64,000 bases of DNA from Methylobacterium amylolyticum (GTDB lineage: Bacteria > Pseudomonadota > Alphaproteobacteria > Rhizobiales > Beijerinckiaceae). Positions 44,863-54,371 of the stretch are shown piece after piece. The stretch lies in contig NZ_JAUYZI010000002.1 in the NCBI RefSeq assembly GCF_030700245.1, forward strand, positions 124,001 to 188,000, written 5' to 3'. The position numbers and the translations under genes are program-made. The notes beneath the pieces are model-generated. The model was not told the origin of the DNA, searched no databases, and saw only the letters and a list, made by a program, of their open reading frames with translations. Within the stretch, counting starts at the first letter, position 1, and the number at the start of each line of letters is the position of its first letter.

Positions 44863-46305
44863 ATGGCCGTGATCGCCGCCTTCGTCCTCAATGCGGGGTT
44901 GAACTTCGTCCTCGGCCTGCTGATCGCCCGCTGGCTCGGGCCGGCCGATTTCGGCCGCTTCGCGCTCGCCACCACCGGGGCGATCGTGCTCAACACCGTC
45001 CTGTTCGAGTGGCTGCGGCTGTCGGCGACCCGGTTCTACTCGGGGCGGGTGCGGGTGGACGAGCCGTGGATCCGCCACGGGCTCGACCGGGCCTACCTGC
45101 GGCTCGGGGTGCTGCTGGTCGCGGCCGCGGCGGCCTGCGGGGGCCTCGGGCTCGGCGAGGGGCCGGACGGGCGCGAGGCGGTGCTGTGCGGCACCGGGCT
45201 CGCGGCGCTCGGGATCGGCGTGTTCGACTACCACGCCGCGCTCGCCCGGGCCCGCTTCGACGGGAAGCTCTATCTCGGCCTCGTGGCGGTGAAGAACGTG
45301 CTGGCCTTCGGCATGATGGCCGGCGCGGCGTGGTTCCTGCCCCAGCCGGCCTGGGTGCTGGCGGCCGCGGGCGTCAGCCAGCTCCTCGCCGTGCTGGTGC
45401 TGCGCGGGCCGCTGCGCGATCCCGCCGGCGCGGTCGAGCGGGCGCGGCTCGGGGCGACGTGGCGGGTGTTCGCCCGCTACGGCCTGCCGCTGATCGCGGC
45501 CAACGCCGCCTACCAGCTCCTGTCCTTCGTCAACCGCGGCGCGGTGGCGGCCCAGGCCGGCTTCACCGAGGCGGGCTACTTCGCGCTCGCCGCCGACGTC
45601 ACCTCCCGGGCGCTGATGACGCTCGGCACCGCGCTCGACCTGCTGCTGTTCCAGATCGCCGTCCACGCCGAGGAGCACCGCGGCCGGGCCGCGGCCGAGG
45701 CCCAGGTGGCGGAGAACGCGGGGACCGTGTTCGCGCTGCTCGCCCCCTGCGCGGTCGGCTTCTGGGCGGTGCTGCCGGCGCTCCAGGCGCTCGTCGTGCC
45801 CGAGGCCTATCGCGGGCCGTTCGAGACCTACGCCCTCGCCCTGCTGCCCGGGCTGTTCTGCCTCGCGATGATGTTCTACGCGGTCAACCCGGTGTTCCAG
45901 ATCCGCCGCCGCACCCTGCCGGTGATCGCCGCGGCCCTGGCCGGGCTCGCCCTCAACGGGATCGGGCTCGTCGCCCTGCCGCCGCTCTTCGGCGGGATCG
46001 GCGTGGCGCTGGCGCAGACGCTGGGGCTCGCCGGGGCCGGCCTGTGGCTCGGCTGGCGGGCGCTCACCGGCCGCGAGCGGATCGTGCTGCCCTGGGGGGC
46101 GATCGGCGCGGCGTCGCTCGCCTGCGCCGCGATGGGCCTCGCGCTCGCCCCGTTCCGCGGCCTGCCGCCCGTCACCGCGCTCGCGGTCTGCGTGCCCGCG
46201 GGCATGGCCCTCTACGGGGCGCTGGTGTGGATGTTCGACATCGCCGGCCTGCGCCGTCAGGTGGCGGCGCGGCTGCGCCCGGCCCGGGCGGTGGCGGCGG
46301 AGTAG
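44863..46305 (+). CDS. Wzx-like polysaccharide flippase
   Basis: A 480-residue membrane protein with about 12-14 hydrophobic helices spread over the whole length. The first helix and loop (NFVLGLLIARWLGPADFGRFAL) are the hallmark of polysaccharide biosynthesis/MATE-like flippases, which move lipid-linked sugar units across the inner membrane. No other polysaccharide gene is adjacent. A short C-terminal cytosolic tail (RRQVAARLRPARAVAAE) follows. Confidence 0.87.
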   Translation: MAVIAAFVLNAGLNFVLGLLIARWLGPADFGRFALATTGAIVLNTVLFEWLRLSATRFYSGRVRVDEPWIRHGLDRAYLRLGVLLVAAAAACGGLGLGEGPDGREAVLCGTGLAALGIGVFDYHAALARARFDGKLYLGLVAVKNVLAFGMMAGAAWFLPQPAWVLAAAGVSQLLAVLVLRGPLRDPAGAVERARLGATWRVFARYGLPLIAANAAYQLLSFVNRGAVAAQAGFTEAGYFALAADVTSRALMTLGTALDLLLFQIAVHAEEHRGRAAAEAQVAENAGTVFALLAPCAVGFWAVLPALQALVVPEAYRGPFETYALALLPGLFCLAMMFYAVNPVFQIRRRTLPVIAAALAGLALNGIGLVALPPLFGGIGVALAQTLGLAGAGLWLGWRALTGRERIVLPWGAIGAASLACAAMGLALAPFRGLPPVTALAVCVPAGMALYGALVWMFDIAGLRRQVAARLRPARAVAAE

Positions 46306-46365
46306 GCCCGTCCGCCGGGAGCGCCGCGCCGGCTCGATCGAGCCGGCGCGAAACCCCAAAAAAAA

Positions 46366-47494
46366 TCAGTCGATGTCGTCGACCGCCTCGCCGCCGCCGT
46401 AGACCCGCTGGGCGAGCGAGGCCTCCATGAACGGGTCGAGGTCGCCGTCGAGCACCTCGTCCGGGTCGGTGGACTGGGTGCCGGTGCGCAGGTCCTTCAC
46501 GAGCTGGTACGGCTGGAGGACGTAGGACCGGATCTGGTGGCCCCAGCCGATATCGGTCTTGGACGCCGCCTCGGCGTTGGCCTTCTCCTCGCGCTTCTTC
46601 AGCTCGGCCTCGTAGAGGCGGGCGCGCAGCATGTTCCAGGCGGTGGCCCGGTTCTTGTGCTGCGAGCGCTCCTGCTGGCAGGCCACCACGATCCCGGTGG
46701 GATTGTGGGTGATGCGCACCGCCGAGTCGGTGGTGTTGACGTGCTGGCCGCCCGCGCCGGACGAGCGGTAGGTGTCGATCCGGCAGTCCGATTCCTTGAT
46801 CTCGATCTCGATCCGGTCGTCGATCACCGGGTAGACCCAGACGCTGGCGAAGCTGGTGTGGCGCCGGGCGTTGGAATCGTAGGGCGAGATCCGCACCAGC
46901 CGGTGCACGCCGGACTCGGTCTTGAGCCAGCCGTAGGCGTTGTGGCCCTTGATCAGGAGCGTGGCGCCCTTGATCCCGGCCTCCTCGCCGTCGGTCCACT
47001 CGACGATGTCGACCTTGAACTTCCGGCGCTCGGCCCAGCGCCCGTACATGCGCTGGAGCATGTTGGCCCAGTCCTGGCTCTCGGTGCCGCCGGCGCCGGC
47101 ATGCACCTCGACGTAGGTGTCGAAGCCGTCGGCCTCGCCCGACAGCAGGGTCTCGACCTGCCGGCTCGCCGCCTCCTTCTGGACGGCCAGGATCGCCGCC
47201 TCGCCCTCGGCGACCGAGGCGGAATCCGCCTCCATCTCGCCGAGCTCGATCAGCGTCGCGCCGTCCTCGAGATCGCGGTCCAGCTTGCGGATGGCGGAGA
47301 CCGCCTCGTCGAGCTGCTGGCGCTCGCGCATCACCTTCTGCGCGGCCTCGGCGTCGTTCCAGAGTTCGGGGTCCTCGGAGCGGGCGTTCAGCTCCGCGAG
47401 GCGTTTGTCGACGGTGTCCCAGTCAAAGATGCCTCCTCAGCAGCCCTATAGACTGCTTGGCGGCATCCGAGGCCTGCTCGATCTCGGCGCGCAT
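46366..47494 (-). CDS. prfB: Peptide chain release factor 2, read through a programmed +1 frameshift
   Basis: Terminates translation at UGA and UAA. Codons 1-23 ([10 protein letters not shown]...) end at an in-frame TGA at 47423-47425; after a +1 shift the reading continues [12 protein letters not shown] and yields 375 residues. GAGGQHVN is the GGQ peptidyl-hydrolysis motif and [15 protein letters not shown] contains SPY where E. coli RF2 has the stop-reading tripeptide SPF. The frameshift signal is present, so this is not a broken gene. Family length is normal. Confidence 0.95.
47422..47437 (-). promoter_or_regulatory. RF2 autoregulatory frameshift signal
   Basis: On the minus strand AGGAGG is followed by CAT CTT TGA C: an internal Shine-Dalgarno three bases before the slippery CTT and the weak TGA-C stop, the same arrangement as in E. 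coli prfB. Low RF2 lets the ribosome slip and make more RF2. Confidence 0.95.
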
Positions 47495-47673
47495 CTGGTG
47501 TGTTCGGGTGAGGTGGGGGGCGTGTCGGGCCGGGGTGATACCGGGCGCCCGCGCCCCTGTAAATGCCGCCGCCGCGGCGCCGGACCGCAGGGCGGCCCCC
47601 GAAACCCGCGCGCGCGGGCGCGTTGACGCGTCAACCCTCCCCCACCCCTCCCCCACGCGAGCGGACAGCCGGC

Positions 47674-48009
47674 ATGTCGGACGATCACGAGCAGATCTGG
47701 GACGATTTCAACGCGGCCGTGAACATGACTCCGGCCGCCCTGCGCAAGCACCTCGACGGCGCGGCGAGCCGGGAGGTCGGCCAGAAGACGGACGGCGGGG
47801 AATCGACCGGCCACGCGATGGGCCGGCGCATCCTGGCGATCAAGGACACGAAGAAGGCCGACCTCACCGACGACGACTACGCCGCGATGAATAAGGTGGT
47901 CGGCTACGTCCACCGCCACCTCAAGCAGGGGGGCAAGGCCCGCAACGACCCGGATTCCCCCTGGCGGCTGTCGCTGATGAACTGGGGCCACGACCCGCTG
48001 AAGGGGTGA
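47674..48009 (+). CDS. DUF3140 family protein
   Basis: A 111-residue cytosolic protein. IWDDFNAAVNMTPAALRKHL, VGQKTDGGESTGHAMGRRI, KADLTDDDYAAMNKVVGYVHRHL and SLMNWGHDPLKG are the conserved blocks of DUF3140. The function of the family is not known; small and charged, it may bind nucleic acid. It lies divergently next to prfB. A CCACCCCTCCCCC-rich stretch precedes it, without a clear ribosome site. Confidence 0.85.
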   Translation: MSDDHEQIWDDFNAAVNMTPAALRKHLDGAASREVGQKTDGGESTGHAMGRRILAIKDTKKADLTDDDYAAMNKVVGYVHRHLKQGGKARNDPDSPWRLSLMNWGHDPLKG

Positions 48010-48051
48010 GGCCCGCGGCCGGCGGGGCGCACGTCCCGCCGCCGGTCGGTC

Positions 48052-48399
48052 TCAGTTGCGCGGCGGCACGATGTAGGCCGGGGCGACCACGTACTCCTTC
48101 GGCCGCCTCTGGGCGCCGAAACGGCCTTCCGAGATCTGGTCGTTGTAGTAGTCGAACCCGGAGAAGCCGAAGCCGCCGCCGTTCATCACCTGCGGCACCG
48201 GCACGGCCGGCACCTGGAGGTCGGGCCGGGAGGCCGGCGCCAAGGGGCCGCCGCCCTCCGATTCCAGCACCGACGGCCCGTCCGGAGCGACGAAGACGAA
48301 GCCCTGCGGCCGGATCGGCACGGGAACCTCCTGGGCCGAGGCGCTCACGCCCGCGAGGACGAGCAGTCCGGCGGCGGCGATCAGGGACTTCAGGGTCAC
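48052..48399 (-). CDS. Small exported hypothetical protein
   Basis: A 115-residue protein. The N-terminus (GTG start, TLKSLIAAAGLLVLAGVSASAQ) is a Sec signal with cleavage after ASA-Q. The mature part is rich in Pro, Val and Gly with a GFGFSGFDYYND stretch and shows no known domain. It is probably periplasmic. Neighbouring genes give no clue. Confidence 0.6.
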   Translation of the reverse strand: MTLKSLIAAAGLLVLAGVSASAQEVPVPIRPQGFVFVAPDGPSVLESEGGGPLAPASRPDLQVPAVPVPQVMNGGGFGFSGFDYYNDQISEGRFGAQRRPKEYVVAPAYIVPPRN

Positions 48400-48512
48400 G
48401 CGGGATGCTCCGTCACGGCGCCGGGCGGGACCGGCGGAAAGCTCGACAGTGTAGCCGATCCGCGGCGGCCTGTCCGGTCCGGACAGGCCGTCCACAGGCC
48501 GGGCGCGGCGGC

Positions 48513-48728
48513 TCACCCCCGGGCGCTCAGCACGGGCGCGGCCGGGACGGGCCGGCAGGTGCTCCAGAAGGCGTTGAGCGGCAGGGGCTTGGAAGTGCAG
48601 GCGTAGGCGTCGCCGGGGCCCGGGGCCGGCACCGGATCCCGGGCGATGATCGGGTTCGGCGCGCAGGCCGATGCGGCGGCGGCGAGCAGCAGGGCGGCGG
48701 TGAGGTTCAGGCGGCGCATGCGGCTCAT
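48513..48728 (-). CDS. Small lipoprotein
   Basis: A 71-residue protein with a lipoprotein signal (RRLNLTAALLLAAAASAC, lipobox ASAC). The mature ~50 residues contain two more cysteines (YACTSKP, STCRPV) that could form a disulfide in the periplasm. Function unknown. Confidence 0.6.
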   Translation of the reverse strand: MSRMRRLNLTAALLLAAAASACAPNPIIARDPVPAPGPGDAYACTSKPLPLNAFWSTCRPVPAAPVLSARG

Positions 48729-48895
48729 GGGACCGGTTTCGAGACAGGAATGCCCCCGCCCGACCCTGCGGCGCCGGCGCCGGCCTGACAAGCGCCGCCG
48801 CGGGGCGCGGAGCCCGCCCGGCCGCCTTTGGCCGGGCCTGTCGCCGGGCGGCAACAACCCGGCGCACCCGGCACTCCGCCGTCCCGACCCCGTTC

Positions 48896-50113
48896 CTACC
48901 CCGCCTTGGCCATCGGCACGACGTTGTGCAGGGTCTTGTCGGCGCCGTCGAAGAAGCGGCGGATGTTGCGCGCCGCCTGCCGGATGCGCTGCTCGTTCTC
49001 GACGAGGGCGATGCGGACGTACTCGTCGCCGAACTCGCCGAAGCCGATGCCGGGGGCGACCGCCACGTCGGACTTCTCCAGGAGGAGCTTGGAGAATTCC
49101 AGGCTGCCGAGCGGCCGGTACTTCTCCGGGATCGGCACCCAGGCAAACATCGACGCCTGCGGCGTCGGGATCGTCCAGCCGGCCTTGCCGAAGGACTCGA
49201 CCAGCGCGTCGCGGCGCTTCCGGTAGATCGCCCGCATCTCGTGGATGCAGTCGTCCGGCCCGTTCAGCGCGGCGGTGGCCGCCACCTGGATCGGCGTGAA
49301 GGCGCCGTAGTCGAGGTAGGACTTCACCCGGGTCAGCGCCGCGAGCAGGCGCTCGTTTCCGACCGCGAAGCCCATCCGCCAGCCGGCCATGGAGTAGGTC
49401 TTCGACAGGGAGGTGAACTCCACCGTGCAGTCGATCGCCCCGGGCACCTGAAGGACGGAGGGCGGCGGCGCCCCGTCGAAGTAGACCTCGGCGTAGGCGA
49501 GGTCCGAGAGCAGGATCAGCTCGTGGCGCTTGGCGAAGGCGACGAGGTCCCGGTAGAAGTCGAGGTCGGCCACGTAGGCGGTCGGGTTCGAGGGGTAGCA
49601 GACCACCAGAGCCACGGGCTTGGGGATCGAGTGCTGCATCGCCCGCTCCAGCGCCGGGAACATGGCGGGCGTCGGCTCGGCGGGCACGCTCCGGATCACG
49701 CCGCCGGCCATCAGGAAGCCGAAGGCGTGGATCGGGTAGCTGGGGTTGGGCACCAGCACCACGTCGCCCGGCGCGGTGATCGCCTGGGCCATGTTGGCGA
49801 AGCCCTCCTTGGAGCCCAGCGTCGCCACGACCTGGGTGTCCGGGTTGAGGGTCACGCCGAAGCGGCGCTGGTAGTAGCCCGCCTGGGCGCGGCGCAGGCC
49901 GGCGATGCCCTTGGAGGCGGAGTAGCGGTCGGTGCGCGGGCGCCCGGCCGTCTCGCACAGCTTGGCGATGACGTGCTTCGGGGCGTCGAGGTCCGGGTTG
50001 CCCATGCCCAGGTCGATGATGTCCGCGCCCTGGGCGCGCGCCGCGGCCTTGATCCGGTTGACCTGCTCGAAGACGTAGGGCGGGAGGCGCTTGATGCGGT
50101 GGAAGTCGGTCAT
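48896..50113 (-). CDS. Class I aminotransferase (AlaC / DapL-like)
   Basis: A 405-residue fold-type I PLP enzyme. IIDLGMGNPDLDAP opens the protein, YPSNPTAY lies near the cofactor, and the PLP lysine is in FTSLSKTYSMAGWRMGF; the C-terminal arginine region is VRIALVENEQRIRQAARNI. Proteins of this type are annotated as alanine-synthesising transaminase AlaC or LL-diaminopimelate aminotransferase; sequence alone does not decide. MTDFHRIK is taken as start; an ATG four codons upstream is possible. Monocistronic as far as seen. Confidence 0.85.
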   Translation of the reverse strand: MTDFHRIKRLPPYVFEQVNRIKAAARAQGADIIDLGMGNPDLDAPKHVIAKLCETAGRPRTDRYSASKGIAGLRRAQAGYYQRRFGVTLNPDTQVVATLGSKEGFANMAQAITAPGDVVLVPNPSYPIHAFGFLMAGGVIRSVPAEPTPAMFPALERAMQHSIPKPVALVVCYPSNPTAYVADLDFYRDLVAFAKRHELILLSDLAYAEVYFDGAPPPSVLQVPGAIDCTVEFTSLSKTYSMAGWRMGFAVGNERLLAALTRVKSYLDYGAFTPIQVAATAALNGPDDCIHEMRAIYRKRRDALVESFGKAGWTIPTPQASMFAWVPIPEKYRPLGSLEFSKLLLEKSDVAVAPGIGFGEFGDEYVRIALVENEQRIRQAARNIRRFFDGADKTLHNVVPMAKAG

Positions 50114-50249
50114 GGGCGTGTCCATACGGCGCGTCCGGTCTGGCGTCTGTGATGTCGGCCGCGCGCAGGCTGCCTGTACCAGAGTTGGACGCCCCCGCCG
50201 ACCCGAATTTTTTTTCGGGGCCGGTGCGTCGGCGCCCCCGCAGGGTGCC

Positions 50250-50654
50250 TCACTCGGCGCGCTTGGCCGGCGCCGTGCCCTTGCCGGTGCCTCTCCCGGC
50301 GCTCTCGGCGGCGCGGCCGCGGGCCTCGTTGCGGCCGCGCGCGCCCTCCAGCTCCGCCTCAAGGGCCCGCTGGTCCTCCGCCGACTTCGCCCGCACCGGG
50401 CGCTTGGGCGCGTCGACGCCCACCGCCATGAAGTCCGGCTCGGCGCCGCGGCTGTCCCGGACGAAGTCCGGCGCCGCGACGGTCTTCGGCCCGTAGCCGG
50501 CATCGACCGCGAGCGTGCGCACCGTGTCGCCCGAGCAGGCGCCGAGGGCGGCCATCGGCGCGAGGAGCGCCAAGACCCGGAGCCGCCGGACCACGGCGCG
50601 CGGCGCGTCCGCCGGACATCGGGGCACGCGCGATGAGAACCGCGATGAGAACAT
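50250..50654 (-). CDS. Lipoprotein of unknown function
   Basis: A 134-residue protein with a lipoprotein signal (VRRLRVLALLAPMAALGAC, lipobox LGAC). The mature part contains a GYGPKTVAAPDFVRDSR segment and ends in a charged, probably helical Glu/Arg/Ala tail (QRALEAELEGARGRNEARG). No known domain. It is divergent from phaC with only ~120 bp between. Confidence 0.6.
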   Translation of the reverse strand: MFSSRFSSRVPRCPADAPRAVVRRLRVLALLAPMAALGACSGDTVRTLAVDAGYGPKTVAAPDFVRDSRGAEPDFMAVGVDAPKRPVRAKSAEDQRALEAELEGARGRNEARGRAAESAGRGTGKGTAPAKRAE

Positions 50655-50772
50655 GGGACGGATGTTTCGGGGCCACCCCGGCGCGGGGTGGCGCAACCTC
50701 TCGCTGGATCCCTAATTTGTCGGAAACGAGGCTCGCCGGAGGGCGGAGCCGCACGACACCAGGGAGGCACCC

Positions 50773-52605
50773 GTGACGAGCCCGCAGATGCAGGCGCCGA
50801 AGGGAACCGCGCCGCCGGCGCCGGTGACCGACGCCGCGCCGCCGGCCCTGCCGGATTTCGAGGCGATGGGGCGCAACGCCGGCCAGCTCGTCGAGGCGAT
50901 GGGGCGCAGCGCCGCCCGCTACCTCACGCCGGACGGCGCGCAGGCCGGCCCCTCGGACGAGGTCAACGAGATGGTCCGCACCCTCGGCCGCGTGGCCGAG
51001 AGCTGGCTCGCCGACCCGAACCGCAGCGTCGAGGCGCAGGCGAAGCTCTCGCAGGCGTTCCTCACCCTGTGGGGCTCGACCTACCTGCGCCTCCAGGGCC
51101 AGCAGACCGACCCGGTGGCCGCCCCCGAGCCCCGGGATGCCCGGTTCGCCCACGCGGACTGGTCGCAGAACCCGTATTTCGATTTCATCAAGCAGGGCTA
51201 CCTGATCGCCACGCGCTGGGCCGAGGGCCTCGTCGACGAGGCCGAGGGGATCGACGAGCAGACCCGCCACAAAGCGCAGTTCTACCTGCGCCAGGTCACC
51301 AGCATGCTCTCGCCCTCGAACTTCCTGGCCACGAACCCGGAGCTGATCCGGCACACGCTCGCCGAGAACGGCGCCAACCTCGTGCGCGGCCTGCAGATGT
51401 ACGAGGAGGATCTGGAAGCGGGCGGCGGCCAGCTCCGGGTGCGGCAGACCGACCCGAGCGGCTTCGAGGTCGGCCGCAACGTCGCGGTCACCCCCGGCGA
51501 GGTGGTGTTCCGCAACGACCTGATCGAGCTGATCCAGTACGCGCCGGCCACGGAGACGGTGCTGAAGCGCCCGTTCCTGATGGTGCCGCCGTGGATCAAC
51601 AAGTTCTACATCCTCGACCTCAACCCGCAGAAGAGCTTCATCAAGTGGATGGTCGACCAGGGTCTGACCGTCTTCTGCATCTCCTGGGTCAACCCGGACG
51701 AGCGCCACGCGGCCAAGGACTTCGAGTCCTACATGCGCGAGGGGATCGAGGCGGCCATCGACGCGATCGGCGCCGCCACCGGCGAGACCGAGGTGACGGC
51801 GGCGGGCTACTGCGTCGGCGGCACCCTGCTCGCGGTGACGCTCGCCATGCAGGCGGCCACCGGCAACCGCCGGATCCGCAGCGCGACGCTGCTGACCACC
51901 CAGGTCGACTTCACCCACGCGGGCGACCTGAAGGTGTTCGCCGACGAGGACCAGATCCGGCAGGTCGAGGCGCGGATGGCCGAGCGCGGCTATCTCGAAG
52001 GCGCGCGCATGGCCAACGCCTTCAACATGCTGCGCCCGAACGACCTGATCTGGCCCTACGTCGTCAACAACTACATCAAGGGCAAGGCGCCGTCGGCCTT
52101 CGACCTGCTGTACTGGAACTCCGACGCCACCCGGATGCCGGCGGCCAACCACTCGTTCTACCTGCGCAACTGCTACCTCGAGAACACCCTGTCGCAGGGC
52201 AAGATGGTGCTCGGCAACGTGCGCCTCGACCTGAAGAAGGTGAAGATCCCGATCTTCAACCTCGCCACCCGGGAGGACCACATCGCCCCGGCGCTCTCGG
52301 TGTTCGAGGGCTCGAAGAAGTTCGGCGGTCCGGTGGACTACGTGCTCGCGGGCTCCGGCCACATCGCCGGGGTGATCAACCCGCCGGCCAAGCCGAAATA
52401 CGGCTACTGGACCGGCGGCCCGGCCAAGGGGAAGCTGGAGGAGTGGATCGGCAAGGCCACCGAGACCAAGGGCTCGTGGTGGCCCTACTGGTTCCAGTGG
52501 ATCGAGGCGCAGGCCCCCGAGCGCGTCCCGGCCCGCGTGCCGGGCGAGGGCTCGCTGGCCTCCCTCGGGCCGGCGCCCGGGACCTACGTGCGGATCCGCT
52601 CCTGA
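50773..52605 (+). CDS. phaC: Class I poly(3-hydroxyalkanoate) synthase
   Basis: Polymerises (R)-3-hydroxyacyl-CoA to PHA on granules. The 610-residue protein has an N-terminal variable region and an alpha/beta-hydrolase catalytic domain with the lipase-like box GYCVGG (C347), D502 in TREDHIAP and H530 in GSGHIAG. Other conserved blocks are VPPWINKFYILDLNPQKS and DLLYWNSDATRMP. The GTG start has a good GGGAGG ribosome site. phaA/phaB are not in the window. Confidence 0.95.
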   Translation: MTSPQMQAPKGTAPPAPVTDAAPPALPDFEAMGRNAGQLVEAMGRSAARYLTPDGAQAGPSDEVNEMVRTLGRVAESWLADPNRSVEAQAKLSQAFLTLWGSTYLRLQGQQTDPVAAPEPRDARFAHADWSQNPYFDFIKQGYLIATRWAEGLVDEAEGIDEQTRHKAQFYLRQVTSMLSPSNFLATNPELIRHTLAENGANLVRGLQMYEEDLEAGGGQLRVRQTDPSGFEVGRNVAVTPGEVVFRNDLIELIQYAPATETVLKRPFLMVPPWINKFYILDLNPQKSFIKWMVDQGLTVFCISWVNPDERHAAKDFESYMREGIEAAIDAIGAATGETEVTAAGYCVGGTLLAVTLAMQAATGNRRIRSATLLTTQVDFTHAGDLKVFADEDQIRQVEARMAERGYLEGARMANAFNMLRPNDLIWPYVVNNYIKGKAPSAFDLLYWNSDATRMPAANHSFYLRNCYLENTLSQGKMVLGNVRLDLKKVKIPIFNLATREDHIAPALSVFEGSKKFGGPVDYVLAGSGHIAGVINPPAKPKYGYWTGGPAKGKLEEWIGKATETKGSWWPYWFQWIEAQAPERVPARVPGEGSLASLGPAPGTYVRIRS

Positions 52606-52660
52606 GGCGCGGCGCGCCGCCCCGGCCGGTGCCGGGGCGGCCGTCCCGCCGCGGCGCCCG

Positions 52661-53995
52661 TCAGTACTTGCGCACCAGCGGCGCCGGGGCCGGCGCGGGC
52701 GGCTCGCCGAACAGGTAGCGGAAGCCGACCGAGACGATGTCGGCGCTCGAATCGACCACGCCGGCGAAGGCGATGTTGCTGACGTTGTAGTCGCGCCCGA
52801 GCCCCGCCAGGATCCGCGAGCGGTCGAGGAAGAAGTGCGAGTAGGCGAGGTTCAGCGTCAGCTTCTCGCTCCAGCGGTAGCTCGCGCCGAGCGAGGCGAT
52901 GTAGCGGTTGCCGTCCGGCAAGCGGACCGAGCGGTTGGCGAAGTCGATCGGCGAGACCTCGTAGGCGAAGCCGCCGCGCACCGTCAGGTTCGGGCTGGCA
53001 TCGACCTCGGCGCCGACCGCGTACAGGAACCCGTCCTTGTAGTTGAGCGGCAGATTGTTGACGGGGATCCCGCGGGTGGTCGAGACGATGCCGACCGTGC
53101 CGAGCCTCGACCAGTTGTCCCACTCGAAGCCGACATTGACCCGCGCCACCGGCGAGAGCGCCTGAGTGAGGCCGACGCTGAGCTTCTCCGGCGTGTTGAG
53201 CCGCGCCCGGACCTGCCCCGCGAGGGGGGCCAGCGCCACGAGCGGCACGCCGATCGAGCCCTCGATCTCGTGGTGGATCGACGAGCGGTAGCCGATGCCG
53301 AGCACCGTGCCGTCGCGCGGGGTCAGCGTGGCGCCCGCCGTGAAGCCCGCGCCCCAGGACTCGCCCTTGAGGAACGAGCTCGGGTAGACCGCCGGCGACA
53401 GGCCCGGGATCGGAACGGCCTGCCGGAGGGTCAGCCGGAAGTACTCGATGTTCGGGCCGACCGCGAGCGACAGCCAGTCGGTGACCTTGACGCCGATCAC
53501 CGGGTTGATCGCCAGGGTGAAGATCCGCGACGAGCGCCCGTAGGCCTCGCCCGCCCAGACCTGGTTCGGCTTGGTGACGAGGCCGAAGGGGGCCCCGGTC
53601 GAGAGGCCGAGCCAGAGACGGTCGTTGAGCTGGTAGGAGGTTGCGCCCGCGGGCACCACGGCGCCCTGGCCGATGTCGCCCGAGCCGCCGAGCGGGGCGA
53701 AGGCCGGGTTGGTGCCCGGCGCGGGGCGGATGGTGGAGGACAGGCCGATATAGGTCAGGTTCTGCTCGGACACGAAGCCCGGGCGCATCGTGATGACCGC
53801 CGGGTTCCAGAACATCGAGGAGACGCCGCCCGAGCCGGCGGCCGCGCCCGCGAAGGACAGACCCTGCGCCTGCGTGCTCTGCTCGCGGATGGCGAACCCG
53901 CCGGCCCGCGCCTCCCCGGCCCCCCAGGTCATCCCCGAGGCCGCAGCCCCCAGGGCCGATGCCGCGAGCGCCGCCGCGCGCAACCTGCGGTTCAT
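52661..53995 (-). CDS. FadL/OmpP1-type outer-membrane transport protein
   Basis: A 444-residue outer-membrane beta-barrel. A ~30-residue signal peptide (AALAASALGAAASGMTWGAGEARA) precedes the mature GGFAIREQSTQAQGLSFAGAA, the N-terminal hatch of FadL-family transporters, with NPAVITMRPG as second conserved piece; the rest alternates as amphipathic strands and ends in an aromatic-poor VRKY. It would let hydrophobic compounds such as fatty acids or aromatics cross the outer membrane. Confidence 0.9.
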   Translation of the reverse strand: MNRRLRAAALAASALGAAASGMTWGAGEARAGGFAIREQSTQAQGLSFAGAAAGSGGVSSMFWNPAVITMRPGFVSEQNLTYIGLSSTIRPAPGTNPAFAPLGGSGDIGQGAVVPAGATSYQLNDRLWLGLSTGAPFGLVTKPNQVWAGEAYGRSSRIFTLAINPVIGVKVTDWLSLAVGPNIEYFRLTLRQAVPIPGLSPAVYPSSFLKGESWGAGFTAGATLTPRDGTVLGIGYRSSIHHEIEGSIGVPLVALAPLAGQVRARLNTPEKLSVGLTQALSPVARVNVGFEWDNWSRLGTVGIVSTTRGIPVNNLPLNYKDGFLYAVGAEVDASPNLTVRGGFAYEVSPIDFANRSVRLPDGNRYIASLGASYRWSEKLTLNLAYSHFFLDRSRILAGLGRDYNVSNIAFAGVVDSSADIVSVGFRYLFGEPPAPAPAPLVRKY

Positions 53996-54371
53996 CCCGT
54001 TCCCCCGTCAGACATGTTCTCGACGCCGGCACCTCTGCGGGGCGGCGGGGCCGCCTCGGGCCCGTGATTTATTGTGCCGACCCCTCGGGAATTCACAACG
54101 GTGCCGCCGCAACACGCGCGCCGATCCGGGACCGGACGGCGCGATCGGGCCGCACTGTGGTAGGAGCGGCACAGAGCACCGCGGGCAATCCTTCGCCGGC
54201 ACAACCTTCGGTCATCACACCGCGGCGACGCGCCGGCGCCGTGCGGCACTTTCCTGCACGAGGACCGCCCGCGCGCCGTCCCCGCCGCGTGCTTGCGCCC
54301 GGGCCCGCGGGCGTTAAAGGTCCCGGCGGCCGGCTGGACCGGCGCAAGACGACACTTCGGGAGCGAGTCTG
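53996..54371. other. Intergenic region between fadL-type and FAH-family genes
   Basis: About 375 bp with divergent genes on either side, so it must carry both promoters. The stretch near 54066-54100 (GATTTATTGTGCC, GGGAATTCACAACGG) is the only AT-enriched part. No open frame with a recognisable domain, no RNA gene. Confidence 0.4.

Noticed and set aside
47423-47656. Apparent frameshift mutation in prfB
   Set aside because: The AGGAGG-CTT-TGA-C arrangement is the programmed RF2 signal, so the gene is intact.
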